DNA from: Atherinomorus stipes
Lineage: Eukaryota > Chordata > Actinopteri > Atheriniformes > Atherinidae
Length of the DNA: 64,000 bases
Assembly (NCBI GenBank): GCA_023101725.1
Contig: JALJCO010001134.1
Coordinates: 434,001-498,000 of the forward strand
Direction of reading: 5' to 3'
The number at the start of each line of letters is the position of its first letter. Position 1 is the first letter of the stretch. This document shows, one piece after another, positions 37,620 through 49,700 of the stretch. The notes under the pieces are model-generated. The model saw only the letters and a list, made by a program, of their open reading frames with translations. It made no database searches and was not told the DNA's origin. Both the position numbers and the translations under genes were made by a program.

Positions 37620-38495
37620 AGAAAATCTATGCACTAAAATATGCAGAAAATGAAAGTTGGATATAATTTCAACATCAGGTGAAACATCCTGTCAGAGATT
37701 TTAAACATTACTGTAGTTAAATTAAATCCCAATCAGCTAAATGCCTGATGAACAGGAATATGTGTGTATGTTTTTTAAAAGGGTCATAAAAGATTGCAGG
37801 TCAGTCTCTGTGTGAGTGTGTTTAATCCGTGGCTTGTGTGATGGCATGAGACTGTGTCACACACATACACAGAGCTGGCTTGGGATTAAACATCACTGTC
37901 TCATCTCAGATTACTTCTGTTTTGCCCCCTTTCTGTCTGAAACAGTCCCGCATTTGTTTTTATATCTTTACGAGGACCTGATGCAATCCCAGGATGCTTA
38001 TTCTATAACCTGAAGCCTAAAACCGAGTCAAAACCCTGGAAGTTTCCCAAAAGTAAAGGTTGCTTTCGACCCCAGAATCTAAAACTCACAAACCAAACAC
38101 TCAAACAAATACAACTATAGGCATCATAAATACAACAAAACAATGTTAGAAAGACTTATACACATGTAAAATATCACACTTTCACAAGGTCATAAACAGA
38201 CACACACCCTGTGATGACATCGTGATGACCAGACACGAAATTGGAGGGAAATCCAACTGTTTATCCTACACACACACATAGATTAGAGGCCCAGATGGTA
38301 AAGGATGAATCTGTGTGTGGATTTGTCTTACCCATGTTGTTTGGACATGAATGTGGTGACACACTCACATCTCGCTCTCCTTCCCTCTGTTTAAGTTTAG
38401 GTTTTGTGTTTAGGAAATGACAACAATGTCCTGTGTGTGTTTGTGTGTTTTAGACAGTTTGCAACCTTTGACTCAGGTTACTCTCTCTCTTTCAG

Positions 38496-38547
38496 GATAA
38501 CAGGCGACAGGCTCGCTCGTCCATGACGCCACAGCAGCAGCACAGAG
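38496..38547 (+). other. fhip1a: Putative untranslated exon 2 of fhip1a, with a short upstream ORF
   Basis: A strong pyrimidine tract (CTCTCTCTCTTTCAG) and a GTAGG donor bracket 52 nt. An ATG at 38523 would read MTPQQQHR and, if spliced to 43466, hit TAG after one more codon, giving a nine-codon upstream ORF. The exon is predicted from splice signals only. Confidence 0.45.
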
Positions 38548-38968
38548 GTAGGAACACTGCAGGGAGATATCTTCCAAACCTCTGTGGGTATTTGTGGAAT
38601 TTCCTGGAACGCCCAGGGTGGGACTGAGACGCGCTGTCACTTTTCCTGTTTGCTTGTTGGACTGACGACCCTCACTTCCTGTTCCAGCATTGGCTGCTGG
38701 AAGTTTCTAAACTTAAAGTGAAAATTACAATCATTACAACATCTTTTTGTTGAGTAGCATCTCACAGAGGAGGAGTTCGAACCTGATAATCAGCATCGCA
38801 ACACATGCACTGTACTGTATTTCTGACACAGGAGGAAATACCACTAAGATTATGGAAATATTCTGCAAATTTCATGTCCAATGTGAAAGTCCCAAAAACT
38901 GAGTGTGACAATTAATGTTTTTAAACAAGTAACATTTTATTTCACAAAAAAATTCACATGTATATGTA

Positions 38969-39445
38969 CGGTCGTCCTCAAAATTATTTATACCCTCTGA
39001 TTAAAGAAGCCAAAAAATCATCTGTAACTGAAATAAATAAGTTGTAATAGACAAAAGTGATAATAAATAAAAATTCTATGAAAATCATGACATTGATTTT
39101 GAATTGTGGTGCAGCATACATGTTGAAAATAAAAATACGAAAATAAAACAATAAACAAGCATAATGGCACTCCTAGGCTAATATTTTGTTGAGCACCACT
39201 TTAAAGCAATCACTGCAATCAGGTGTTTTCTATAACGTCCAATCAGACTTCTGCACCTGTTGACAGGTGGTTTTGTCCACTGTTTATGAGCAAGATGAAC
39301 GAATTTGTCTGGGACAGTTTTGTTTGTTTAGTTTTTTTATTCTTATTATTTTCAATCACAATTCAACAGCAACATTTTACTTCACTAAATAACAATTTAG
39401 TGAAAAAAAATCTGTTTCTTTAGTTCCTTGTTATTTGAATTACTA

Positions 39446-39505
<60 letters not shown>

Positions 39506-40006
39506 ATGTGTGTGTGTGTACATACAGATATATGTATATAATCATCTGCCAGTGAAAGAAGTTGAAATTGACAAAAGTAATAATAAAATTTTTTTTTTGG
39601 AAAATCATGATATTGATTTTGAATTGTGGTTCAACTAAAATATTAAAAACAAACAAGAGAAAAATAAAACAAGCAACAAAGCATGATGAAGCTTTTAAAG
39701 TAAAATGTTGTTGAACAACACTTTGACACTGTATTCATGTGTTTTCTGTAATTATTAAGGAGACTTCTACACCTGTGGATAGGTACTACTTTGGTCCACT
39801 GTTTGTGAGCAATGTGTGGTTTAATATTGATTTTTTTAAATGTTCTTTTCAAGCAATATTCAAAGTAATATTGTATTCAACTAAATTATAATTTAGCAAA
39901 TTTTTATTTATTATAATCTTTTTAGTTTCATGTTGTTTGAATAACTAATGTGAATTTACAGTAGACTTTTCTTTAACAAGAGGGTATGAATAATTTTGAG
40001 GATGAC
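38969..40006. mobile_element. Tc1/mariner-like MITE with internal duplication
   Basis: The left end GGTCGTCCTCAAAATTATTT and the right end AATAATTTTGAGGATGAC are inverted, next to TA dinucleotides. Inside, about 430 bp is present twice at an offset near 520 bp (TTGATTTTGAATTGTGGT at 39092 and 39613; CCACTGTTTRTGAGCAA at about 39277 and 39796). An (AT)n(GT)n microsatellite (39449-39520) lies between the copies. No transposase frame. Confidence 0.65.
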
Positions 40007-41312
40007 TATATTTACATATTGGGGAATAAATTCAGTTCACAAGCAAAAGTCACATTTGATATGTCACAGTATTAACTACTTAGTCATCTCATCTGATATC
40101 CTGGGCCACACTCCTTACTCATTGCTGGTGATAATGTACCAAATTGTTGATTTCCCACCGCCAAGAAAACAAGAAGATAGCAAATCTGTTGCATGATCAT
40201 ATTACTGACTGTTCGCCCTGAAGACGTGAAGTTTAAAAATAAAAAAAAAAAAACTAAGATGGAACAATCAATAAAAACCCAGCCATTTGCGGACAGAGCA
40301 GAAAATAGTGTTCATTTAGCTGAAGCACCTTGAGGTCTTGTTCAGGCTGCAATTTCAGGTTTTTATCAGCTGGTTACCAGCATACAGTCAGCTTATACTG
40401 GGCTTTGAAATGGGATTGATTGGGATTAATCCACAGCTATCAAGTAATCAATCAAATTAAAAAAAATATACATACAGTTGTAAACGCTATTTTAATTTAT
40501 AGATTTCTTTTTTGTATTTTTGCAGTTTATGGCTGCATTTACTGTATAGGTAATTCAATTGTAATTATACATACAAGTGTATTTTATTGATGAAATGTAA
40601 AATTATTTATCAATTAGTTTAAGAAAAAGGTAGCATGTGAAAATAAAGTTATAAACTATATTTTTCTTGTAGAATTTTACAGTAATTTTACTATTTTTTC
40701 CCTGACATATAACAGCATTTTATATCTCCCAGCTGCTGGGATATAACTGTGTATTATTTTATTTTATTTTATTTTATTTACAGCATATGTAAGAATGGAA
40801 TAAAATGGAAGATGAGAGAAGACAGTCAGTTTGGAGATTATAAAAACATACAATTTAAAGGGTACTAGATATGATTTGCAGTCATTCCTGAAGCCCTGCT
40901 GTTAGCACAGCTAAAAATAAAGCTCATTGTGATGGATTACCTTCCTGCAGCCTTAAATCTCACAAATCTCTGCTCTGATTTTCATGATGGAGTGAAATGA
41001 ATTGGAAACAGTGGCTGCCTGGAAGGAAGGAAATCAGTCTAGGAAACGTTGTTCACGATGGACAATACATGAACGCCCGTTATTTGTTCTTAGAGCGCCA
41101 CATATACAGTAGCGTACTGTCTGTAACTCCCAGGAACTCCTCTGAAATAATGGAGCACCATTCTCCCAAAGAGTCCTTCCTCTCTAGTTGCTGTTTTGAT
41201 CATGATGGACCACATTACAGGAGTTTATGATTTCCCCTCTTTCCAAAACAAATCACACTGCTCATGTTTCATAAAAACACTAAAAACTTCTTTGAGCTTG
41301 CAAATGTCTTGG

Positions 41313-42237
41313 TAGGGCTGTGCAATTTACTGATATGATATCGCGATATGATATGATATATCGTAAAGACCCGGCTGCACCTCCACTGACTACAAAGGGT
41401 TCACTTGATTATTTAATGAGGATGGGGAAAATATTGATACACTGAAATATCATGATATTTTCATATGCGATACCATATCTATATTTAAAAACGCGGTATC
41501 GATCTATTTTACGAATTAAATCTCTCTCAAGTTATCACCGTTTTGTCACGTAATCTCATGAGATGTCACAAAATACCGCGAGATTTTGTAACAGAACAAT
41601 GAAATCTCGCGGTATTTTGTGAAATCTCATGAGATTTTGTAACAAAACAATGATATTTTGCGAGATTTAATTTGTAAAATAGATTGATACCGTGTTTTTA
41701 AATATAGATATTTATAGAATTAAATATCGCGATATTTCAGTGTATCAATATTTTTTCCCACCCTTATTATATAAACTGTCTGGAAGACAATCTGTCAGTC
41801 AGTCATTTTCTATACCGCTTCTCCAGTTCAGGGTCGCGGGGGCTGCTGGAGCCTATCAGACATGAGGCAGGGTACACCCTGGACAGATCGCCAGTCTGTC
41901 GCAGGGCCAACACAGAGAGACAAACAACCATTCACGCTCACATTCACTCCTGGAAGACAATCCTCCCTAAAAATTTTACGAAGAATTTATAAAAAACTAG
42001 GCAACTATCTTTAATTACTTCGATTTAACAAATATTTCAAACCAATGTTTTGTCAGTTCCATCACTGCAGTGGAGCGATACTTTTACACTAAACATGTTT
42101 CAGTACTAAGAAACAAGTGTTTGATATGAAATGAAACTTTCAGACAAATTAGAATAAAAATAGGGGTATATATCATATATCGTCATGTAAAATAAATGTA
42201 TCGTGATATGATATTTGGTCCATATTGCCCAGCCCTA
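41313..42237. mobile_element. MITE family H carrying two nested insertions
   Basis: The left end TAGGGCTGTGCAATTTACTG and the right end CATATTGCCCAGCCCTA are inverted, each followed by ATGATAT-rich subterminal sequence. Foldback C occupies 41423-41763 and a retroposon 41793-41949. I could not read a clean target duplication for the outer element. Confidence 0.68.
41793..41949 (-). mobile_element. Short retroposon with 13-bp target duplication
   Basis: CTGGAAGACAATC occurs at 41780-41792 and 41950-41962. The 157-bp insert reads from GAATGTGAGCGTGAATGG to AGCGGTATAGAAAATG on the minus strand and ends in a short GACT-type tail. The repeat is widespread in fish; whether it is SINE- or LINE-derived is not shown. 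Confidence 0.75.
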
Positions 42238-42949
42238 GGTAGGGTAAAGATGTTGGTTAAAAGCTTGTAGTGTCTATAACAAGGTTTAATCTGTAATATT
42301 ACAATGTGCTAATTTGAAAAATATCCATTAATCGCATTCTTTGATAATGTAAAACTCTTGTACATGCTGTAATAGCAATATTTCTTTGACACTGAATCAT
42401 CTGAAGGTAAATGAGTGCATGAAAGCAGCTGAGGTATTCCTTAGTCTCCTAGCTAGAAATGTAGCGGTCCAACACTCGTAACTATTTTGGTTGATATATG
42501 ACAACATCTATTAGAGGAGACTTAATTTCCTCCAAGAGCTTGTTCTCATGTGGATGACATGAGATTTTGTAAATATTCACCAGTGTTTCATCTGCAGTGG
42601 AAATGGTTGCAGCTTCCCTTTTTTCCCCCAACTCTGCTCTCCAGTTACTGCACGCTGGCTTCAGCACCCTTATTGGTGTTTTTGTAGAAAGTGAGCATAC
42701 CCACAAGATTTTTAGTTGTAAACAGATCAGTCCTCTTTGAGTTATTTAATTTCCTGCAGGTAAAACATGTAGAACCAGCATGTCTCCACGTGCAGCAGCT
42801 GTGTTTGTATTTAATCTTTACTCAGACTTTTAACAACCAAGTAATGTCTCATTATACTGTATTATTTTGTGCTGAGATGCAGTAGGACTGTGCAATTAAT
42901 AGAAATTTAATGTTATTTTATTATTATTTTTAATATTTTATTTTATTGC

Positions 42950-43259
42950 TGATATCGGCCGATAATATCAGTAGGCCAATAATGCCAGGAAATCTCAAGA
43001 CAGAATAGTGGGGAAAAAATTGTATTAATAGTACTTAATATTAACAGATTTCGTAAGTACAAATATCGGTCAGAAAAACACAATTACAATATCACATTTT
43101 AATGCCAATAATAATGAAATCTTGCAAGATTTCGTTTTAAAAATTATTGGTCCAAAAGACCGATACCAATTTTTTACGATATCACATTTCAATGCCAATA
43201 TTGTGCGATAATATCGGTAGGCCGATAATATTGGACATCCCGTGTATCGGTTGATCCCT
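42950..43259. mobile_element. MITE family D-like fragment
   Basis: ATCGGCCGATAATATCAG at the left, with inverted ATAATATCGGTAGGCCGATA and GGTTGATCCCTA at the right. CACATTTTAATGCCAATA-type blocks are shared with 60979-61549. A TTTCGTAAG/CAAGATTTCG inverted pair lies in the centre. Confidence 0.6.
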
Positions 43260-43465
43260 AGTTGTAATAAACAAAAAACTTACATGACTAATGTAAAGGA
43301 AAAGACTGGCTTGTGACCATAACTTACTCAGAAATATTGGATAGACTAAGAATAAAAAGTGGGATGAATTATTCAGTAGCATGAATAGGAGGCAGAATAA
43401 AAACACATAAAGGAAACAGCTAATTTCGATTTTTAAAAAGTTGAAATGTTGTTTATCCTACACAG

Positions 43466-43715
43466 GCTAGAAGCTGCCCACCAAGCCCAGGGACAGAGTC
43501 TGATCTTGGGCTAAGGGAGCCAGGTAATGCCCCCCGGTCCTCCCATCAGATGTCAGCATCCTCCGCACTCTGAGCTGGAACATGCTATAGCACACTGACG
43601 GCCAGTCAAAATGATGGCCTCGGTGGTTGTCGGGGGAAACCGGAAGAAGTCCCTTACGCTAAGAGGAGTGGACCCGGAGACCTGCATGATTGTCTTCAAG
43701 AACCACTGGGCGCAG
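43466..43715 (+). CDS. fhip1a: fhip1a first coding exon (5' UTR 43466-43610, CDS 43611-43715)
   Basis: The acceptor TTTATCCTACACAG ends at 43465. ATG at 43611 is followed at once by a second ATG (43614). The CDS encodes MMASVVVGG and then the conserved [15 protein letters not shown], ending exactly on a codon at donor GTAATC. A stop (TAG) lies early in the 5' UTR in one frame. Confidence 0.88.
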
Positions 43716-46700
43716 GTAATCACCTCATCACTGGTAGAAAACCCTCATTCTTCTAGTTTTCATGGCTTCTTCTTCTAGCTCTCAGCCTGGCCTATTTGTC
43801 CTCATAATGGTTGGCTGACAGTGTGTGTGAGTGTGTGTACTGTATGTGTGTGTGTGTGTGTGTGTGTGTGCATTACTGACCCAGACTTTGGCCCTTAAAC
43901 ACAGGATCCATTTAGAACAAATCTCTCCCGAAGCTGCCAAGAAAACCCCACACACTCCGTGTGTGTTTGTGTGCAGAAGTCTGCTGCGTATGTGTGTGTT
44001 TGTGTGTGTGTGTATGTGTGTGGTCCTTGTATAAAGAAGTTGAGGTTAAAGGTTAACACAAGTCCAGACAGTACAGAGCGTTCATCTCTTACCCTCTCTT
44101 TTCATTCATCTATTCATCCATTGTTCTCTCCTCCCACAGCCGTAGTTTATCTCGACCATTTTCACTTTCTTATGACAGTTTTTCTTTTTATTACACTTAA
44201 AGAATGAATACTGATTATAAAAGTTAACTTATTTCACTTTATTATAAACTTTTTGCTGTTATTGTGTCAGACTATGAACTTTGACAGAAAAGTAGCAGCT
44301 CTCAAGTGTGAAACAGTTTCAGAAGCAGAGCTAACCGGGTTGAAAAATGATGTCGAAGGATTAGTAACACTGAAGCAGATTTTCTGCAGTAATCAGCTGT
44401 TAAAATCTTAAACTTCTTTTAAACAATGCCTAGACCAGGGGGTCTGCAACCTGTGGCTGCTAAGCCGCTTGCTTCCTGGCTCCAGAGGGAAATAGTGTCA
44501 TTCTGTGTGGATGGATTATTTTACGGTAATGAGGCTGGCTTACCCGTACGCTTGTTTGTGCCAAGAAATTAACAAAGAACAATAAAAATGAAACATTGAA
44601 AGACATCTGAAGAACAAACACAACATTTGCTAAAAACATTTTACCAAGCTGAGCATGATAAAAACAAGATTTCAGAGGTTGTAGGAAACCGTGCAGTTCA
44701 AACCAGGATAATCCTGATCTGATACCAGTATCAGATATTGATACTGGTAGGCTGATATTGGTTAAAAAATGTGGATTAGATTGAATCAGAATGTGTCAAA
44801 ACTTGCAGATCCAGCAAGCAACTTTTCTTTCAAGCACTTCTTCCTAATTTTAAAGACACACCATGGAACTTTTAGCAGTTTTCTCGTGACTCGCCCCCTA
44901 TCGACGGCCAAACTAGCATCCATCTTCATCGTACCTGAACTGTGATTCACTCCAGCCAGTAAAACACAGTCTTATCTTGACTCTTCTGTCCCTTCCTCTC
45001 TTTCTTTTCCTCTCTTCCTCCGGTAATGTTTCCTTGTGTTTCTTTACTGAATCCGACATGATGCGTGTTCATATCTGGTTTATTTCTGTTTGCTAGAAAG
45101 TGACGTGGTGCGCAACCAATAGCCAGCTGCAACGTCACAGTCGCGTCCCGGATGGGAAACTACATACTGCTGTTTCTGAGCCTTGGAAAGCGTCTGGGCA
45201 GTGACGGCTCGAAAAATGTGCATATTGAATGCGCTGTTGATGTGCCATCAAAACGAGTCAGAAACGCAGATTTTTTTAGGTCTAAAAGTTACGTTGTGTG
45301 TCTTTAAAATTGATCATACACAATGGTGATAATAAATGGGTCAGTTATTCCTCATACTTCCTGTTATGGATTCCAGTTAATTCCCATGAAAAGTTTCCAA
45401 CTTTAGAAATTTCCAGAATTTTGCAACCCTAGCTAGGATTAATAGTAATTTCTACTTTATTAATCCCGATTGGGAAATTCGGCTCTGCTTTTAACCCATC
45501 TCTAGATTAATTGGAGAGCAGTGGGCTGACAGTTACAGTACCCGGGAAGCAGTTGGTGGGGGGCCCGTGGTGGTCCACCAGAGTGCCGTGTCAGGGACTC
45601 AAACCTGGGTTTTCCATACCACAGCTATCATTTGAGCATATGTTCTTGGACTTGAGGGAAATTAGGCATGTCTCGCTTCGCTTGTGTGCTTGAGTGATGA
45701 CCATATTGAGCAGACAGCCCTTATGTGACGGTGTATGAACTCTGGTGGTGCACAGTCGGGATTGTCCAATACAGATTTTTAGGGCCAATACCGATACTAA
45801 TACTTTCTTTTCAGCCTCAGCCGATACAGTCTGCCAATATTTGGGGCTGACACTGCATTTGACTCCCAAATAATATAACGAAGGATACAATGAAAAGTAA
45901 TTGTACAACTCTTTTATTATAAAAAAGAACAAAGAACTTCAAATAAATATATAAAAAAGAAACAGTGCACCTGTAACAAATACGTCTATATAAAAGTCTG
46001 TAAATTATGCCGAGTGGGAGTATTGGCCAACACAGCACAAATATCGGCCACAAATATTGGCCGGCCGATGTATCGGTCCATCTTTAGTGCACGTGTTTTA
46101 TACTTTCCTTTAACATGACAAATAAAATGTGAACAGTTTTTTCAAAAATGAAATTTGTTTAGGCTTTACACTGTTTTTATTTGGTGGCACGCAGGTAAAA
46201 AGGGCTCTTCATCTGTAGATTGCATCCATCTTCTCTATAAGTGTTGTAAATTTTCTGACTTCAAGAAGTCTTATGAAATATTTATAAAAGTAAACAGTTC
46301 AGGATGTCGTCCCGGTCTGTGCAGGTCGTGAAGATTCTGGAGAAACACGAGCCGAGTCGCAGCAGCAACGGAGCTTTGAGTTTCCTCTCTGGTCACCATA
46401 GCAACAGCAGCTCCGGAGCACTGCGCCTCGGTTCGATCCCGGCCGACGAGGCCAGCGCTGTCCAGAACTATGTGGAACACATGCTCTTTCTGCTGATGGA
46501 GGAAGAGGCGGGGCAGGGTGAGCAGATAACACGCTTCACCGTGCTGCTGTGTCATAACTGCTTTAATGACTGGTGATGTCATGACAACAGGAGGAGCGAT
46601 GGGTCCCATCCTGGAGTTTGTGGTTCTCGAGGGCGTCATGGAAAGGCTGTTTCTGTGGAGCCTGAGGAGACAGTTCACGGAGGACATGAAGCTGGAGCAG

Positions 46701-49700
46701 CTGAGGATGTACCAGATGCTGTTATCTCAGGCCAAACAGCCCCTGCTGCACCATAAACCTGTTCTACGGCCGCTCATGATGCTGCTCGCCTCCTGCGCTG
46801 GAGCTGCGACCGGTGAGTCAGGAGCCAAGCTGTTAAAGACCTTAGTCATCCTGATGAGAGTTTAGAGAGTTGATTTGCCTTACGTTACCTTAATTTATAC
46901 CCCGCATATGTTGATCCTGCTTCAGAGGACAGGTCTCTGATTTGGTTTTGCTGTGTAAAGACCTTAAAAAAAAATTAGCTTAAGTAGTTCCTTAAAAAGT
47001 GGTATCACATGCTGAAGGTGTAGCCAGTAAGACCTTTAATCAGCTACTTTAACCTGATTGGTTAATCACCGGCAGACGGCGGCGGCGTGGTGGAGGCGGA
47101 GCTGGTCCTGCTGCTGAACCAGCTCTGTGTGGCTCTGGTCAAAGATCCGTCAGTACTGGAACTGTTCTTCCACACCAGCGAGGACCAAGGAGCCGCCAAC
47201 TTCCTGCTGTTCTCCCTGCTCATACCGTATACACACAGGTATGAATACACACCCCCTAATATATGCTGGGATACAACGTACAGTTATACACCAGCGATGT
47301 CAGGTAATTGGTTTCACAATTAATTGCAGCATTAAACACCACGATTAATTAATCGTAATGATCCTTCAGTATTGTCACTTCCCAATGATTGTGTGTGAAC
47401 CATAATGAATAATCAGCGCAACTTTAGCACAGAATGAAACCGCACTAGTTTCATTATGTAATTATTTATTTCACTCAATTATAATTTAGCAAATTTTAAT
47501 CTATTATTACTTTTTTGGATTCTTGTTATTTGAATCACTATTGTGAATTTAGCCTTTTCCTTAACTGTAGAGTTGAATAATTTTCATATACTGTATATAT
47601 AGATTGATATTTACATGCATGCACATAAATAAATGAATAGTTTGCTTTTTCCTTTGTTTCTTTATTATTTTCTGTTGACATCAAAAGATAGAAACAAGTC
47701 AGATTTGAAGACCAATGCAGAGCGTTTATGTGCTTTTATACATTTATATAGTTGTGAAATTATCTCTTAATAATCATAATAATCATGAAATTGTGATAAT
47801 TATTCTGATAATAATTGTACCAAGAAAATCTATAATCCTGACATCTCTATTACACACAAAATTAAATACACAGAAGTAGGAATCAACCAGTTCAGATTTC
47901 TACGGAAGAGGATTAGGGCCACTAGAAAAAAAAAAAAAAATTCTGTGAAAAAAAGTCAGAATTCTGACTTTAATCTCAGAATTCTGAGAAAAGTCAGAAT
48001 TCTCACTTTAATCTCAGAATTCTGAGAAAAAAGTCAGAATTCTGACTTTTTCGAAATTGAAAAAAAAAAAAATCCAGAATTTTTTTTTTTTTTTTACTGT
48101 TCTGGAAAAAAGTCAGAATTCTGAGATTAAAGTCAGAATTTGACTTTTTTCTCAGAATTCTGAGATTAAAGTCAGAATTCTGAGAAAAAAGTCAGAATTC
48201 TGAGATTAAAGTCAGAATTCTGACTTTTTTCTCAGAATTTTTTTTTTTCTAGTGGCCCTAATCCTCTTCCGTAGATTTCTTAGGGCCGATACTGAAACCG
48301 ATATTTTCTCATCAGCCAATGACCGATACAACGTGCTGATATTTGGGGCCGATACTGCATTTGACTTCCAAATAAATATAATGCATACAATTAAAAGTAA
48401 TTTTACAACTTTTCTAACATAAAAAAGCGAAACAGTCCACTTGCAAACAAATATTCAATAGAAACATTAAACTTGTAATAAATATACGTATATATGAAAA
48501 AAAAATCTGTAAATTACGTCGTATGGGGGTATAGGCCAACGTACCTGACGTATCAGCTGATGGCGATACCAGCAAAAAACAGAAATGTTGGCCTGAAATA
48601 TCGGTCGGCCGATATATCACTCTATCCTTACACAAGTACAAACAGGAATAAATACATGCTAATGTACATTTACACATCAGTAGTTTTACACATTCAGAGT
48701 ACATTGATATGAGACACAGCCGCAGTGTACGATACTGTGACACATTTACTTTGCCGTGAACAACAAACACAACTCATGTTTTCTGTGATTCTTCCAGGCA
48801 GGGTTTGGTGGGTCAACAGGCGCGAGATGCTCTGCTACTCATCATGTCTCTGTCGGCCTCCGAACCGCGAGTGGCTCAGCACATAGCAGAGAACACATAC
48901 TTCTGTCCTGTAAGTAAACATTCACTAACAAAATCTGCGGGTCTGTAGCAAGCAGTCTTTTACTACCAAACCTTGATGTTTACTCCAAGGCAGCTGAGGC
49001 AACGCCACCACCTCAGACTGTCTGCTTTCATGGTCGTTTTCAGTCTGCTGGAGTGTCGGTAAGCCTGAAAAATGGCAGGTATTTGTTCAAGATTAGCTTG
49101 AAGGTCTGGGTTGTCTTTTTCTTTCATTTCCACTTGCTGCTTGTTTAAAATTGAACAACTATAGATTCATGTTGTTCAAAGGCAGTTCTTAGTAATGTTG
49201 GCAGGTTAATTTGTCTGAGACGTTGAATGATCTTACCTCGATACATCCTTCAAGTCTAAACTGTCCGGATGTAGAGCATCTCCAGAAACAGACTGCAGGC
49301 TTCAGGAGCAGCCAGAGAAATAGCAAAAATCCTGCCTTTGTTTTCTGGGCAGAATATTTTGGGTGGATGACTGGAACACTGATGAACACCTGTCTCTTTT
49401 TGTGAGTTTATAATGCATCATCTGCGTTGTCCTTGTGCTGCTGCTGGTTTTAATGTTGGTTTTGTATACAAGAGGCCTCAAACTGAGCCTGGAAAAGCTG
49501 GAAAACGGGATACATTCGTTCTTCTTTCTAAAAGTCCAAACTAGGGATGTAAGAAGGGGTGGGAAAAAAATGTTGATACTCTGAAATATCACAATATTTT
49601 CATATGCCGATATCATATCTATATTTAAAAATGTGGTATCGATCTATTTTACTAACGAACTCTCTCGCGAGATTTCATTATATTCTGCAAGATTTCGTAG

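Noticed and set aside
46430..46440. GGTTCGATCCC, resembling a tRNA B box/T loop
   Set aside because: It lies inside fhip1a coding exon 2 (LGSIP codons). No matching acceptor stem, D arm or anticodon arm surrounds it.
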